From NCBI GenBank assembly GCA_017546605.1, contig JAFYSH010000010.1, positions 47,410 through 111,409 on the forward strand: a DNA stretch of 64,000 bases. The letters are read 5' to 3'. Source of the DNA: Bacteroidales bacterium. Its GTDB lineage: Bacteria; Bacteroidota; Bacteroidia; Bacteroidales; UBA932. Both the position numbers and the translations under genes were made by a program. The notes below the pieces were generated by a model, which did not search any database, was not told where the DNA came from, and saw nothing but the letters and a program-made list of their open reading frames with translations. This document shows, in pieces, positions 9,107 to 17,381 of the stretch (positions within the stretch are counted from its first letter, which is position 1; every line of letters starts with the position of its first letter).

Positions 9107-9556
9107 ATGAAAGAAATCGAAGTAGTTGCCGCAGTCATTGTTGATAAGGGCAAAATCCTTGCTACCCAACGGTCAAAAGGCGAATTTCAAGGGCTGTGGG
9201 AATTTCCTGGCGGAAAAATTGAAGTGGGAGAAACTCCTGAAGAGGCGCTCGTGCGCGAAATTCAGGAAGAATTGGAGGCAGAAATCGAATTGGACGAATT
9301 CATCAAAACCGTTGAGTGGGACTACCCAACCTTTCACTTGAAGATGCATTGCTATTTCTGTACCTTGCTTTCTGAATCGTTACAGTTAAAAGAGCATACA
9401 GCCTGCTGTTGGCTGGATCGGGATCACTTGGATGCTGTACAGTGGCTTCCCGCAGATCTTGCACTTTTGCCAGAAATCGACGAGTACTTGTGCTACTTAT
9501 GGTACTTGGAAGACGAGTATGACGAAGAAGACGGAAAATTTGATGCTTATGCCTGA
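9107..9556 (+). CDS. Nudix hydrolase, MutT-like (deoxy)nucleoside triphosphate diphosphatase
   Basis: A 149-residue Nudix protein. The complete Nudix box GGKIEVGETPEEALVREIQE followed by EL is present (residues about 38-60) and the strand ahead, VAAVIVDKGKILATQRSKG, resembles MutT/8-oxo-dGTPases. The aromatic FQGLWEFPGG is also typical. The last about 25 residues are very acidic. It probably cleans oxidised nucleotides in the cytosol. It overlaps the following gene by 8 bases. Confidence 0.88.
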   Translation: MKEIEVVAAVIVDKGKILATQRSKGEFQGLWEFPGGKIEVGETPEEALVREIQEELEAEIELDEFIKTVEWDYPTFHLKMHCYFCTLLSESLQLKEHTACCWLDRDHLDAVQWLPADLALLPEIDEYLCYLWYLEDEYDEEDGKFDAYA

Positions 9557-10061
9557 TTATCAAGTTGGAGATTGTGTTGTATTGATGGATGCCAACCTGC
9601 GTGGACGCATCACGGCAATCGGACGCAGGGTACGCATCGAGTTGGAAGACGGGTTGGAAATCGAGGCCAGCCCGTGCGAGTTTGTGGTCACCCAGTCGGA
9701 AGAAATGACAACCTTGCAAGAAAGTCCACTCCAATCCAAAGTAGCATCTTCCCATAAAAATTCAGCGATCCCCAAAAAAATAGGCTCGCTAAACCGAGCC
9801 ATTACCGTTGATCTGCACATCGAGCAGCTTCCCGGTGGCAACCGCATCCCGCAAGGAAAACGATTGCAATATCAAATGGATGCCTTTCACCGCATCCTAC
9901 GCCAACACCTCATTCATCGAGGAATGCGTATTTCGTTTATTCATGGCATCGGCGACGGCATATTAAAAACAGCCATCCGTAAAGAACTACGCGAAACGTA
10001 TGCGCTTCGATGCTCCTACAACGTGGGCGATCCCGCCGTCACCGTTGTTACCATCAAATAA
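9549..10061 (+). CDS. Smr-domain protein with N-terminal DUF2027-like barrel
   Basis: A 170-residue protein (ATG 9549; another in-frame ATG lies at 9543). Residues 1-60 form a small beta-barrel-like segment (YQVGDCVVLMDANLRGRITAI and a DGLEIEASPCEFVV strand) like the start of DUF2027 proteins. After a low-complexity linker, residues about 90-170 are an Smr domain: VDLHIEQL at its start and the catalytic/nucleic-acid loop HGIGDGILKTAI (HGxGxGxLK). Smr domains are found at the end of MutS2 and in stand-alone endonucleases. The protein is much shorter than usual DUF2027-Smr proteins (about 340). It is the last gene of the MATE-Nudix operon. Confidence 0.85.
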   Translation: MPDYQVGDCVVLMDANLRGRITAIGRRVRIELEDGLEIEASPCEFVVTQSEEMTTLQESPLQSKVASSHKNSAIPKKIGSLNRAITVDLHIEQLPGGNRIPQGKRLQYQMDAFHRILRQHLIHRGMRISFIHGIGDGILKTAIRKELRETYALRCSYNVGDPAVTVVTIK

Positions 10062-10072
10062 CCTGTTTCAAC

Positions 10073-10252
10073 TTATTCAGCCGGCGCCCATTTGCAGCGG
10101 ACAGGAGAAACAATTGCGCCTTCATCCTTCAACTGCTTCATAGCCTTGTCCACATCTTTGCGATCTAAACCACTGATTTCCGCAATTTTACCTGCATTCA
10201 AAGGCTCACCAGCCTCTTTCATCGTTGCCAATACTTTTTCTTTAGTTTCCAT
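10073..10252 (-). CDS. 59-residue winged-helix-like small protein
   Basis: A short reading frame with ATG at 10252 and TAA at 10073-10075. The product begins [19 protein letters not shown] and continues with a helix-turn-helix-like segment ([20 protein letters not shown], then [11 protein letters not shown]) ending in RCKWAPAE. The pattern, in which helix 1 and helix 2 are followed by a recognition helix and a turn into a wing, resembles the small MarR/ArsR-like DNA-binding proteins that occur as stand-alone genes in Bacteroidales. It lies 63 bases downstream of thiD on the same strand without an obvious terminator between, so it could be co-transcribed with the thiamin operon. The target is unknown. 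Confidence 0.75.
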   Translation of the reverse strand: METKEKVLATMKEAGEPLNAGKIAEISGLDRKDVDKAMKQLKDEGAIVSPVRCKWAPAE

Positions 10253-10315
10253 AATTAGATTTCTATATTTTTAATCATTTTATATAGATAAATATACAGC
10301 AAATAGAATGCCAAA

Positions 10316-11128
10316 CTACATGGACCGATCAAAGAAATGATTCACGGGTCCATGACCGTGTCCTATGCTGTAATTGGCTCCAGACAAAATGGCCTGCTCA
10401 ATATAGTGCTTGGCCGATTTTGCCGCTGCAGTAAGGTCTTCTCCCCGAGCCAATGCCGCTGCAAAGGCGGAAGAAAGTGTACAGCCCGTACCGTGTGTAT
10501 TGGGAGTCTGTACCCGTTTTGAGGGTAGCAAAGTTACCGTATCATCTTCCGCATTGTAGAAATAATCCACCAACTCTTCTCCAGTCAAATGACCTGCTTT
10601 GAGCAATACAGATATACCATATTTCTCTACCAGGGATTTTGCAACCGCCGGAAAATCCCGTTCATCGTTAATCGTTTGGCCAATCAAGATCTCTGCTTCG
10701 GGCACATTGGGGGTCAACACGCGAGCCATCGGCAAAAGGCGTTGTTTAATTACTTCGATAGCGCTTTCTTCAATCAGGCGATGCCCCGAAGTGGCCACCA
10801 TCACGGGGTCCAGCACGACATTGCTAATTTCGTATTTCTCAATTTTATCCGCCACTAGGTTGACCACCTCTGCAGAATGTAACATTCCAATTTTCAAAGC
10901 ATTTGCACCAATATCGGACAAAACTGCATCGATTTGTCCGCCCAAAATATCCAAGGGAATCGGATGCACGGCTTGTACGCCCAGGGTATTTTGCACGGTT
11001 ACGGCTGTGATGGCCGAAGCTGCATAGCAGCCCATTGCACTAATTGCCTTGATATCAGCTTGAATGCCTGCTCCACCACCGGAATCACTTCCAGCAATGG
11101 TCAACACTACGTTGTATTTCTTTTCCAT
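10316..11128 (-). CDS. thiD: Hydroxymethylpyrimidine/phosphomethylpyrimidine kinase
   Basis: A 270-residue ribokinase-fold enzyme that phosphorylates HMP and HMP-P to HMP-PP for thiamin synthesis. The diagnostic motifs are IAGSDSGGGAGIQADIKAI at the N terminus, VLDPVMVATSGHRL in the middle and the ATP/anion-hole region TPNTHGTGCTLSSAFAA near the C terminus. The ATG at 11128 gives MEKKYNVVLTIAGSD; an upstream TTG would extend into thiL. It is the last recognised thiamin gene of the riboswitch-controlled operon, 4 bases after thiL. Confidence 0.96.
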   Translation of the reverse strand: MEKKYNVVLTIAGSDSGGGAGIQADIKAISAMGCYAASAITAVTVQNTLGVQAVHPIPLDILGGQIDAVLSDIGANALKIGMLHSAEVVNLVADKIEKYEISNVVLDPVMVATSGHRLIEESAIEVIKQRLLPMARVLTPNVPEAEILIGQTINDERDFPAVAKSLVEKYGISVLLKAGHLTGEELVDYFYNAEDDTVTLLPSKRVQTPNTHGTGCTLSSAFAAALARGEDLTAAAKSAKHYIEQAILSGANYSIGHGHGPVNHFFDRSM

Positions 11129-11132
11129 ATTC

Positions 11133-12095
11133 TTAAAAATGTTGGTATCCAATAGTTTTCAATGTATAATCGTTTCCATTCAACTGCCACTTTACCCCTT
11201 GTCCAGCGACAATTTTGCCGATTGGAAAGATCGGAAAATCCACCCGATTCACCAGATCTGCAGGGGCCGTAAACAGCAATTCAAAATCTTCTCCACCACC
11301 GGCAGCCAGTTCATAAAGGTCCCAACCTTGTTCCTGACACACGGTTTTAAGTTCAGTAGATATCGGCAGTTGATCCAGGTACACCTCGGCTCCTACACCC
11401 GAAGCTTTCAGGATATGCCGCAAATCCGAAGCAATCCCATCCGAAATGTCCATCATAGCTCCCACACAACCCGTTTCTCGCAAGGCCATCCCTTCCTTTA
11501 CTCGTGGCATCGGTCGAAGATGTCGTTCAACAAGCTGTTGTACGAGCGGTGTTCTCTCTAAATTTTTCAAAATAGCCTGTAATCCACCTGCTGAATCACC
11601 CAACGCTCCCGTTACAAAAATGGTATCTCCTACCCTGGCTCCACTACGGTACAAAGCGGTTCCCCGAGGACAAGTTCCCAATACCCCGACGTTCAGTGCA
11701 ATATCTCGAAGTGAAGAAGTGGTATCTCCCCCCAATAGCGGAACTTGGTAGATCTTACTAATGGCTGCATATCCCTCAATAAAGCGCTCAGCCCAAGTAC
11801 CTTGTGCATCTTTCGGAAACCCTACGGACAAAAAAGTTGCCTTCGGAGTACCACCCATTGCAGCCACATCGCTCAGATTCACAGCAGCTGTCTTCCAACC
11901 GACATCCTCTGCTGAGGAAGCCGATCTTAGAAAGTGCACCCCCTCCAGCAACATATCGGTTGAGACAAGCCAGTCTTCATCGCCTGCCGGCAACACGGCA
12001 CAATCATCCCCGATTCCGAAAATACCTGCCGGCACATCAAAACGGCTTTTAATTTGGTCAATGAAGCCAAACTCACCTACTCTTGATTCACCCAT
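11133..12095 (-). CDS. thiL: Thiamine-monophosphate kinase
   Basis: A 320-residue PurM/AIR-synthase-fold kinase that converts thiamin phosphate to the active cofactor thiamin diphosphate, the last step of the pathway. Motifs: GEFGFIDQI near the N terminus, GDDCAVL and STDMLLEGVHF (Mg/ATP ligands), LLGGDTTSS, and MDISDGIASDLRHIL. Length is normal. It overlaps the 3' end of thiE/tenA by 19 bases, suggesting translational coupling. Confidence 0.96.
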   Translation of the reverse strand: MGESRVGEFGFIDQIKSRFDVPAGIFGIGDDCAVLPAGDEDWLVSTDMLLEGVHFLRSASSAEDVGWKTAAVNLSDVAAMGGTPKATFLSVGFPKDAQGTWAERFIEGYAAISKIYQVPLLGGDTTSSLRDIALNVGVLGTCPRGTALYRSGARVGDTIFVTGALGDSAGGLQAILKNLERTPLVQQLVERHLRPMPRVKEGMALRETGCVGAMMDISDGIASDLRHILKASGVGAEVYLDQLPISTELKTVCQEQGWDLYELAAGGGEDFELLFTAPADLVNRVDFPIFPIGKIVAGQGVKWQLNGNDYTLKTIGYQHF

Positions 12096-13399
12096 CCTTC
12101 CAATGATTTTATGTACTCATAGGATTTGCTTTCACCTTCATAGGCGTAATCCCAAAAGGCATACTCACACAAAGCTGCTTTCAAGTAGTAATCATTCATC
12201 AACTCACGGGTCTTCGCATCTGTTCCCGCTGCCCAATGGTCAACCATCTCCAGCACCTGATTCACACCTTGCGTAAACTCTTCGTTGCCATATTCAAGAA
12301 TCCAATCGGCATAGGGATTGTTTTCCAAGGTGGCCGTTTTAAGAATATGCAATCCCACACGGTTATAAATCCACATACAGGGCAAAACAACCGCCAGCGC
12401 AATGCCATTCACACCCGTCTTGATACCATTCAGGATCAATTCATTATAGAAATCCGTAACGAAGGAAGCTTGCACCTGGGTATTGATATGGTAGCGGTTG
12501 ATCAGCAATTCATGCATCAGTTTCTCCCCTTCCATACCACTTTGTGCAAAGGCCAAAAACAACGAGCGACTCTCGGGATCTTCCATCATCTGCGCAAGCT
12601 GTTGCATCTGATGGTAGTAATTCTTCAAATAAAGTTCATCTTGTGCAATGTAACGCGCAAAAACATCCATACTCAAACTACCCTCTGAAAGTTCTTGAAT
12701 GAATTTCTGTCCCAGAATCGCCTCATAAATTCGGGAAGATAGTCTCCATACTTGCTGGCTCCACAACGTTCGCGCATTTGCATCCACCAACTCACGCAAT
12801 GACTCAGCAGCAAAAGTAGGATCTGCAGCTGAACAAATTGCACTCACTACCGCCACACCATCACAGCCTGTTTGCATCACCGCTGCAGCAGTTGCCTGAT
12901 TCATTCCACCAATTGCTACCGTAGGATGAGCCGACAAGCGCACAGCTTCCCGCAGGCCTTCCAATCCAAAAGGTGTAGCCGTATCGGTCTTTGTAGGGGT
13001 TCCATAGACTGGAGATATACCCACATAATCAACATCCAATGCATTGGCTGCCAATAATTCATCCAAATTTTCGACAGAAAGTCCAATGATTTTATCCGGT
13101 CCCAGCAGTTTACGGGCCAATGCGTAAGGCATATCCGATTGACCAATATGTACTCCATCGGCATCCACCGCCAAAGCAACATCCACTCGATCATTAATGA
13201 TCAACGGCACGCCAGTGGGTTCTATAAGTCGTTTTATGCGAAAAGCTAAGTCGATAAACTCTCCCGTAGAGGCTTCTTTTTCACGAAGTTGCACCATCGT
13301 TACACCACCAGCGACGGCGGCTGATACCACTTCTTCCAGACTGCGTCCCAAAGAAAGAGAACGGTCAGTCACCAAATACAATTTCAATGCGTTTTTCAT
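12077..13399 (-). CDS. thiE/tenA: Thiamine-phosphate synthase fused to aminopyrimidine aminohydrolase (ThiE-TenA)
   Basis: A single uninterrupted 440-residue frame carries two enzymes. Residues 1-205 are ThiE, which joins HMP-PP and thiazole phosphate to thiamin phosphate: YLVTDRS, QLREKEAS, the DRVDVALAVDADGVHIGQSD segment, GISPVYGTPTKTD, AIGGM. Residues about 210-440 are TenA (thiaminase II type), which releases HMP from degraded thiamin: the expected Asp (D254 in YIAQDELYL), nucleophilic Cys (C341 in VVLPCMWIY) and Glu (E412 in CEYAFWD) are all there, so both halves appear active. The junction is short and charged. The ATG overlaps the thiM stop by 4 bases. ThiE is usually separate or fused to other thiamin enzymes; a TenA partner is unusual to me. 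Confidence 0.93.
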   Translation of the reverse strand: MKNALKLYLVTDRSLSLGRSLEEVVSAAVAGGVTMVQLREKEASTGEFIDLAFRIKRLIEPTGVPLIINDRVDVALAVDADGVHIGQSDMPYALARKLLGPDKIIGLSVENLDELLAANALDVDYVGISPVYGTPTKTDTATPFGLEGLREAVRLSAHPTVAIGGMNQATAAAVMQTGCDGVAVVSAICSAADPTFAAESLRELVDANARTLWSQQVWRLSSRIYEAILGQKFIQELSEGSLSMDVFARYIAQDELYLKNYYHQMQQLAQMMEDPESRSLFLAFAQSGMEGEKLMHELLINRYHINTQVQASFVTDFYNELILNGIKTGVNGIALAVVLPCMWIYNRVGLHILKTATLENNPYADWILEYGNEEFTQGVNQVLEMVDHWAAGTDAKTRELMNDYYLKAALCEYAFWDYAYEGESKSYEYIKSLEGWVNQE

Positions 13400-14181
13400 A
13401 ATTGATCTGGAGTCAAGTTATACAATTCATCCAAAAAGTTTACCTGCATAGAACCATTCCCTTTGGAATAAGCAGCAGCACGTTCACCCGCCCAGCTCAT
13501 GACAGCCATCGCAGCTGTTGCCGCCTCCATTGGATCACAAACGACAGCAGAAAAGGCTCCTATAATGGCCGTTGAGGTACAACCCATACCCGTCACGGCG
13601 GTCATCATTTCACTACCGCCCGTGACGATATGCACCTGTGTTCCATCCGTAATATAATCCGTTGCCCCACTGATTACTACAACTGAACTGGTTGTACAAG
13701 CCAAACGTTTGGCTGCTTCCAGCGCATCATCACTTGATGCCGTACTGTCTACCCCTTTACTCTTGATACGAGCATCCACCAGGGCCATGATCTCACTGGC
13801 ATTTCCACGGATAATAGTCGGATGACAAGCATCAATGATCTTCATAGCGGCCTGTGTTCGTTGTGAGGTTGCACCGGCACCCACCGGATCCAACACAATG
13901 GGAATACCACGATGGCGAGCCGCCTTACCAGCTGCCAGCATGCCCTCAATCCAACCATCATCCAAGGTGCCCAGGTTGATCACCAAAGCACCTGCAATGG
14001 CTGTCATCTCATCCATTTCCCGAACCCAATGTGCCATAACAGGAGAAGCTCCAATTGCTAAAAGCGCATTGGCTGAATTATTCATAACTACATAATTGGT
14101 AATGTTCTGCACAAGGGGTCGCTGAATACGAACAGCTGCGAGCGATGCAGAAAGCAAGTCTTTTGGAAGGGTTGTATTCAT
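13396..14181 (-). CDS. thiM: Hydroxyethylthiazole kinase
   Basis: A 261-residue ribokinase-superfamily enzyme that phosphorylates the thiazole alcohol HET for salvage into thiamin. Motifs: NYVVMNNSANALLAIGASPVM, the LDPVGAGATSQR loop, IIRGNASEIMAL and the catalytic MGCTSTAI. It is the first gene of the operon, behind a TPP riboswitch. Its presence, with no thiazole- or pyrimidine-forming gene alongside, marks the operon as salvage. Confidence 0.96.
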   Translation of the reverse strand: MNTTLPKDLLSASLAAVRIQRPLVQNITNYVVMNNSANALLAIGASPVMAHWVREMDEMTAIAGALVINLGTLDDGWIEGMLAAGKAARHRGIPIVLDPVGAGATSQRTQAAMKIIDACHPTIIRGNASEIMALVDARIKSKGVDSTASSDDALEAAKRLACTTSSVVVISGATDYITDGTQVHIVTGGSEMMTAVTGMGCTSTAIIGAFSAVVCDPMEAATAAMAVMSWAGERAAAYSKGNGSMQVNFLDELYNLTPDQL

Positions 14182-14249
14182 AAAACATCTTTGTTTTACA
14201 GCTTAAGGATAAGGAACTTGCATAAGCCAACAAGACTATGAATACCGTA

Positions 14250-14335
14250 CCGTTTCCCTGCGCTGTCATTATACATATCAGGTTCATAGGGTGTAATCTC
14301 AGCCGGACATTTTGGGTTCCAGCACCCCTAACAGC
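14250..14335 (-). ncRNA. TPP riboswitch (THI element) of the thiM operon
   Basis: Read on the minus strand, 14335 to 14250 contains the conserved order of the THI box: a 5' GGGGTGC stem strand, the CTGAGAT pyrimidine-binding loop inside GGCTGAGATTACACCC, GAACCTGAT, then AATGACAGCGCAGGGAA, whose CCCT-pairing closes helix P1. The thiM ATG is about 70 bases further on. In this family, binding of thiamin diphosphate switches off the downstream genes; whether this happens by termination or by blocking translation is not clear from the sequence. Confidence 0.95.
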
Positions 14336-14339
14336 ACTG

Positions 14340-14370
14340 CAAATGTAAGTAAATTTTGTAAAACAACAAA
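14340..14370 (-). promoter_or_regulatory. Promoter of the thiamin salvage operon
   Basis: On the minus strand TTTG (14370-14367), 19 bases, then TACATTTG (14347-14340) match both Bacteroidetes promoter elements exactly. Transcription would begin at the 5' edge of the riboswitch. The -33 element touches the terminator hairpin of the upstream lysine operon (14370-14390). Confidence 0.8.
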
Positions 14371-14390
14371 AGGTGACACCGGGTCACCTT
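14370..14390 (-). terminator. Terminator of the lysine fermentation operon
   Basis: AAGGTGAC / GTCACCTT form a perfect 8-bp stem with a 5-base loop, 31 bases after the etfA stop on the minus strand. It is followed on that strand by the T-rich TTGTTTT. This is the expected end of the long atoD-to-etfA transcript. Confidence 0.75.
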
Positions 14391-14421
14391 CTGTTTCTGA
14401 TTAGATTCACACTAGAGTTGT

Positions 14422-15426
14422 TTACTTGATCATTCCTTTCAGACGTTCGGTCAACAGCGGAACAATCTTGTTCACATCACCCACAATACCGAGGTCTGCC
14501 ACTTGGAAAATCGGTGCGAATTTGTCTTTATTCACCGCTACGATGAAGTCTGACTCTTCCATACCCGCCAAGTGTTGGATGGCTCCAGAGATACCCAAAG
14601 CGAGGTACAAGTCCGGACGAACGGTCTTACCGGTTTGGCCTACTTGACGGTCATGGCCGATGATACCAGCATCCACCATTGCGCGAGAAGAAGAAACTTC
14701 TGCTCCCAAAACTTCCGCCAAGTCACGCAAACGGTCAAAACCTTCTTGATTACCAACACCACGACCACCAGATACCAAAATCTTGGCTTCTGCGATGTCC
14801 ACCATACCCTTGTCTTCCTTCACATTTTCCAACATTTCCACTTTGAAGCGGGCTTTGTCAAATTTCGGTTCAAAAGGAATGATGGTACCTTGACGATTGG
14901 GATCAGCCGGCAATTTTTGCATCACACCCGGGCGAACGGTTGACATTTGCGGACGGTGTTCAGTACACATAATGGTTGCCATCAAGTTACCACCAAAAGC
15001 CGGACGGGTCATCATCAACTCGCGGGTTTCAGAGATTTCCAACTTGGTACAGTCAGCGGTCAAACCAGTTTCCAAACGTGCGGAAAGACGCGGTGCCAAG
15101 TCACGACCTATGGTTGTTGCGCCAAAGAGCAAGATAGAAGGACGGAACGCCTTCACCACTTGATCCACTACTTGTGCATATTGTTCAGTCAAATAAAATT
15201 CCAATTCAGGATGATCAATGCAGATAACATCATCCGCACCGTGGGCAATCAAGGTCTGACATTGATCGGTAATTCCTTTACCCGGGAAGATGGCTACCAC
15301 CTTTTCTTCCAGTACATCAGCCAATTCACGTGCTTTTCCAATAAGCTCCAAAGCCACTGACTGAATTACGCCTTCACGTTGTTCAGCGAAGACATAAACT
15401 CCTGTATAATCTTTCTTTACTAACAT
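14422..15426 (-). CDS. etfA: Electron transfer flavoprotein, alpha subunit
   Basis: A 334-residue FAD-binding subunit. The C-terminal FAD domain has [48 protein letters not shown] and [22 protein letters not shown], all family hallmarks. With EtfB it carries electrons to or from the acyl-CoA dehydrogenase two genes upstream, during reduction of crotonyl-CoA in the cytosol. It is the last gene of the lysine operon, 12 bases after etfB, and is followed by the terminator at 14370-14390. Confidence 0.95.
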   Translation of the reverse strand: MLVKKDYTGVYVFAEQREGVIQSVALELIGKARELADVLEEKVVAIFPGKGITDQCQTLIAHGADDVICIDHPELEFYLTEQYAQVVDQVVKAFRPSILLFGATTIGRDLAPRLSARLETGLTADCTKLEISETRELMMTRPAFGGNLMATIMCTEHRPQMSTVRPGVMQKLPADPNRQGTIIPFEPKFDKARFKVEMLENVKEDKGMVDIAEAKILVSGGRGVGNQEGFDRLRDLAEVLGAEVSSSRAMVDAGIIGHDRQVGQTGKTVRPDLYLALGISGAIQHLAGMEESDFIVAVNKDKFAPIFQVADLGIVGDVNKIVPLLTERLKGMIK

Positions 15427-15438
15427 ACTGTACCCGAA

Positions 15439-16218
15439 TTAAATGATGAATTTTTCTTTCAATTTACTGATGATAATGCCCACTGCTTCTTCTGCATCGA
15501 CTTCGAATACTTCACCGGCTTGTTTCAAACCTTTGGTAAAGGCTTTGGCTACGCGGGTCGGAGAACCTTTCAAGCCCAATTTTTCTTCATCTACTTCGAT
15601 GTGGTCAGCTCCCCAAATCTCAACCGGTTTGTTATAAGCATCCACAATACCGCGAACACTCATATAACGGGCTTTGCAACCAGAAGCCAAAACGGTCATC
15701 AAACAAGGACCGGCAACGGCCAGACGTTGATAGCCTTCTTCGGTTTCTTTCTTCACCAGGAAACGTTGACCATCCCATTGCAAATCAGCTACATAGGAAA
15801 TTTGAGGGATATCCAAGTGTTCTGCAATTTGAGGACCCACTTGCGCGGTATCACCATCAATTGCCTGACGGCCAGCAACGATCAAGTCCCATTTCAAGGT
15901 ACGGATAGCTCCTGCCAACGCATTGGAGGTAGCCAAGGTATCAGCACCTGCAAACTTACGGTCAGTCAAGAGGATGGCTTTATCCGCTCCCATTGCCAAG
16001 GCTTCACGCAACACTAAGTCTGCTTGCGGAGGACCCATGGTAATTACCGTAACTTCTGCACCGTAAGCGTCCTTTAAACGGAGGGCCATTTCTAAGCCTC
16101 CTTTGTCATCGGGGTTCATGATGCTAGGAACACCATCCCGAATCAATGTCCCTGTTACCGGATTGATTTTGATCTCTGTGGTATCGGGCACTTGTTTGAT
16201 ACATACAACTATCTTCAT
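15439..16218 (-). CDS. etfB: Electron transfer flavoprotein, beta subunit
   Basis: A 259-residue EtfB: MKIVVCIKQVPDTTEIKI, the nucleotide-binding VITMGPPQADLVLREALAMG and GRQAIDGDTAQVGPQIAEHL. These stretches, especially the GADTLATSNALA / GRQAIDGDTAQVGP combination, are those I associate with the electron-bifurcating Etf-Bcd complexes of clostridia rather than respiratory ETF. If so, the complex would oxidise NADH and reduce both crotonyl-CoA and ferredoxin. This is inference; the pairing with Bcd and EtfA in the same operon is direct. Confidence 0.94.
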   Translation of the reverse strand: MKIVVCIKQVPDTTEIKINPVTGTLIRDGVPSIMNPDDKGGLEMALRLKDAYGAEVTVITMGPPQADLVLREALAMGADKAILLTDRKFAGADTLATSNALAGAIRTLKWDLIVAGRQAIDGDTAQVGPQIAEHLDIPQISYVADLQWDGQRFLVKKETEEGYQRLAVAGPCLMTVLASGCKARYMSVRGIVDAYNKPVEIWGADHIEVDEEKLGLKGSPTRVAKAFTKGLKQAGEVFEVDAEEAVGIIISKLKEKFII

Positions 16219-16229
16219 ACTAGAATCTC

Positions 16230-17369
16230 CTATTTGAATAATTTACCGGCAATGACCATACGTTGTACTTCGGAAGTACCTTCGTAAATTTCGGTGATCT
16301 TTGCATCACGCATCATCCGTTCTACCGGATACTCACGGGTATAACCATAACCGCCGTGGAATTGTACTGCCTTGGTAGTCACCTCCATTGCAGTTTCAGC
16401 AGCAAAGAGTTTTGCCATCGCTGCATCGGCAGAATACGGTTGACCTGCATCTTTCTTGAATGCGGCAGAACGAACCAACAGACGAGAAGCCTGAACCTTT
16501 GTTTCCAAATCGGCCATTTGGAATTGTGTATTTTGGAAAGCAGACAAAGAACGGCCAAATTGTTTGCGTTCTTTGGTGTAGCGAACGGTTTCATCCATCG
16601 CACCTTGCGCAATACCCAAGGCTTGTGAAGCGATACCGACACGACCACCATCCAGAGTCTTCATGGCAATACCAAATCCACCGCCCAATTTACCCAAAAG
16701 GTTGTCTTTAGGGATACGGCAGTTATCGAAAATCAACTCAGCGGTTGCAGAACCGCGGATACCCAGTTTCAATTCTTTCTTACCAACTGAGAAACCAGGA
16801 GTGTCTGCTTCAACGATGAAGGCAGAAATACCTTTGGTTCCTTTGGATTTATCGGTCATCGCAAAAACCACATACACGTGAGCATAACCGGCATTGGTAA
16901 TGAAAATCTTGTTGCCGTTCAATACCCATTCATCACCTTCCAACACAGCAGTCGTTTGCTGAGCAGAAGCATCAGTTCCCGCGTTAGGCTCGGTCAAACC
17001 GAAAGCACCCAACCATTCTCCACTAGCCAATTTCGGCAAGTATTTCTTCTTTTGTTCTTCGGTACCGTGTTCAAAAATAGGAGCCAAACACAAAGAAGTG
17101 TGTGCAGAAACCACAACACCAGTGGTTGCACAAACGCGTGACAACTCTTCTACTGCGATGGAATACATTACGTTATCTCCACCAGCTCCACCATATTCCA
17201 CTGGAAGCGGAATACCGAAAATGCCCAATTCAGCCATTTTCTTTACAGTTTCCATCGGAAACCGTTCTTGTTCATCAATCTCTGCAGCCAGGGGTTTTAC
17301 CTCTTTCTCAGCAAACTCCCGGATCATCTGACGGAACAAGGCTTGTGTTTTATTTAAATCAAAATTCAT
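16230..17369 (-). CDS. bcd: Short-chain acyl-CoA dehydrogenase (butyryl-CoA dehydrogenase)
   Basis: A 379-residue FAD enzyme of normal length that reduces crotonyl-CoA to butyryl-CoA in the lysine pathway. Signatures: GAFGLTEPNAGTDASAQ and FITNAGYAHVYVV (FAD/substrate), GIASQALGIAQGA, and the C-terminal RMMRDAKITEIYEGTSEVQR containing the catalytic Glu. It sits between thiolase and etfB with 11-12-base gaps. Confidence 0.94.
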   Translation of the reverse strand: MNFDLNKTQALFRQMIREFAEKEVKPLAAEIDEQERFPMETVKKMAELGIFGIPLPVEYGGAGGDNVMYSIAVEELSRVCATTGVVVSAHTSLCLAPIFEHGTEEQKKKYLPKLASGEWLGAFGLTEPNAGTDASAQQTTAVLEGDEWVLNGNKIFITNAGYAHVYVVFAMTDKSKGTKGISAFIVEADTPGFSVGKKELKLGIRGSATAELIFDNCRIPKDNLLGKLGGGFGIAMKTLDGGRVGIASQALGIAQGAMDETVRYTKERKQFGRSLSAFQNTQFQMADLETKVQASRLLVRSAAFKKDAGQPYSADAAMAKLFAAETAMEVTTKAVQFHGGYGYTREYPVERMMRDAKITEIYEGTSEVQRMVIAGKLFK

Positions 17370-17381
17370 AGTATCAGGTTA

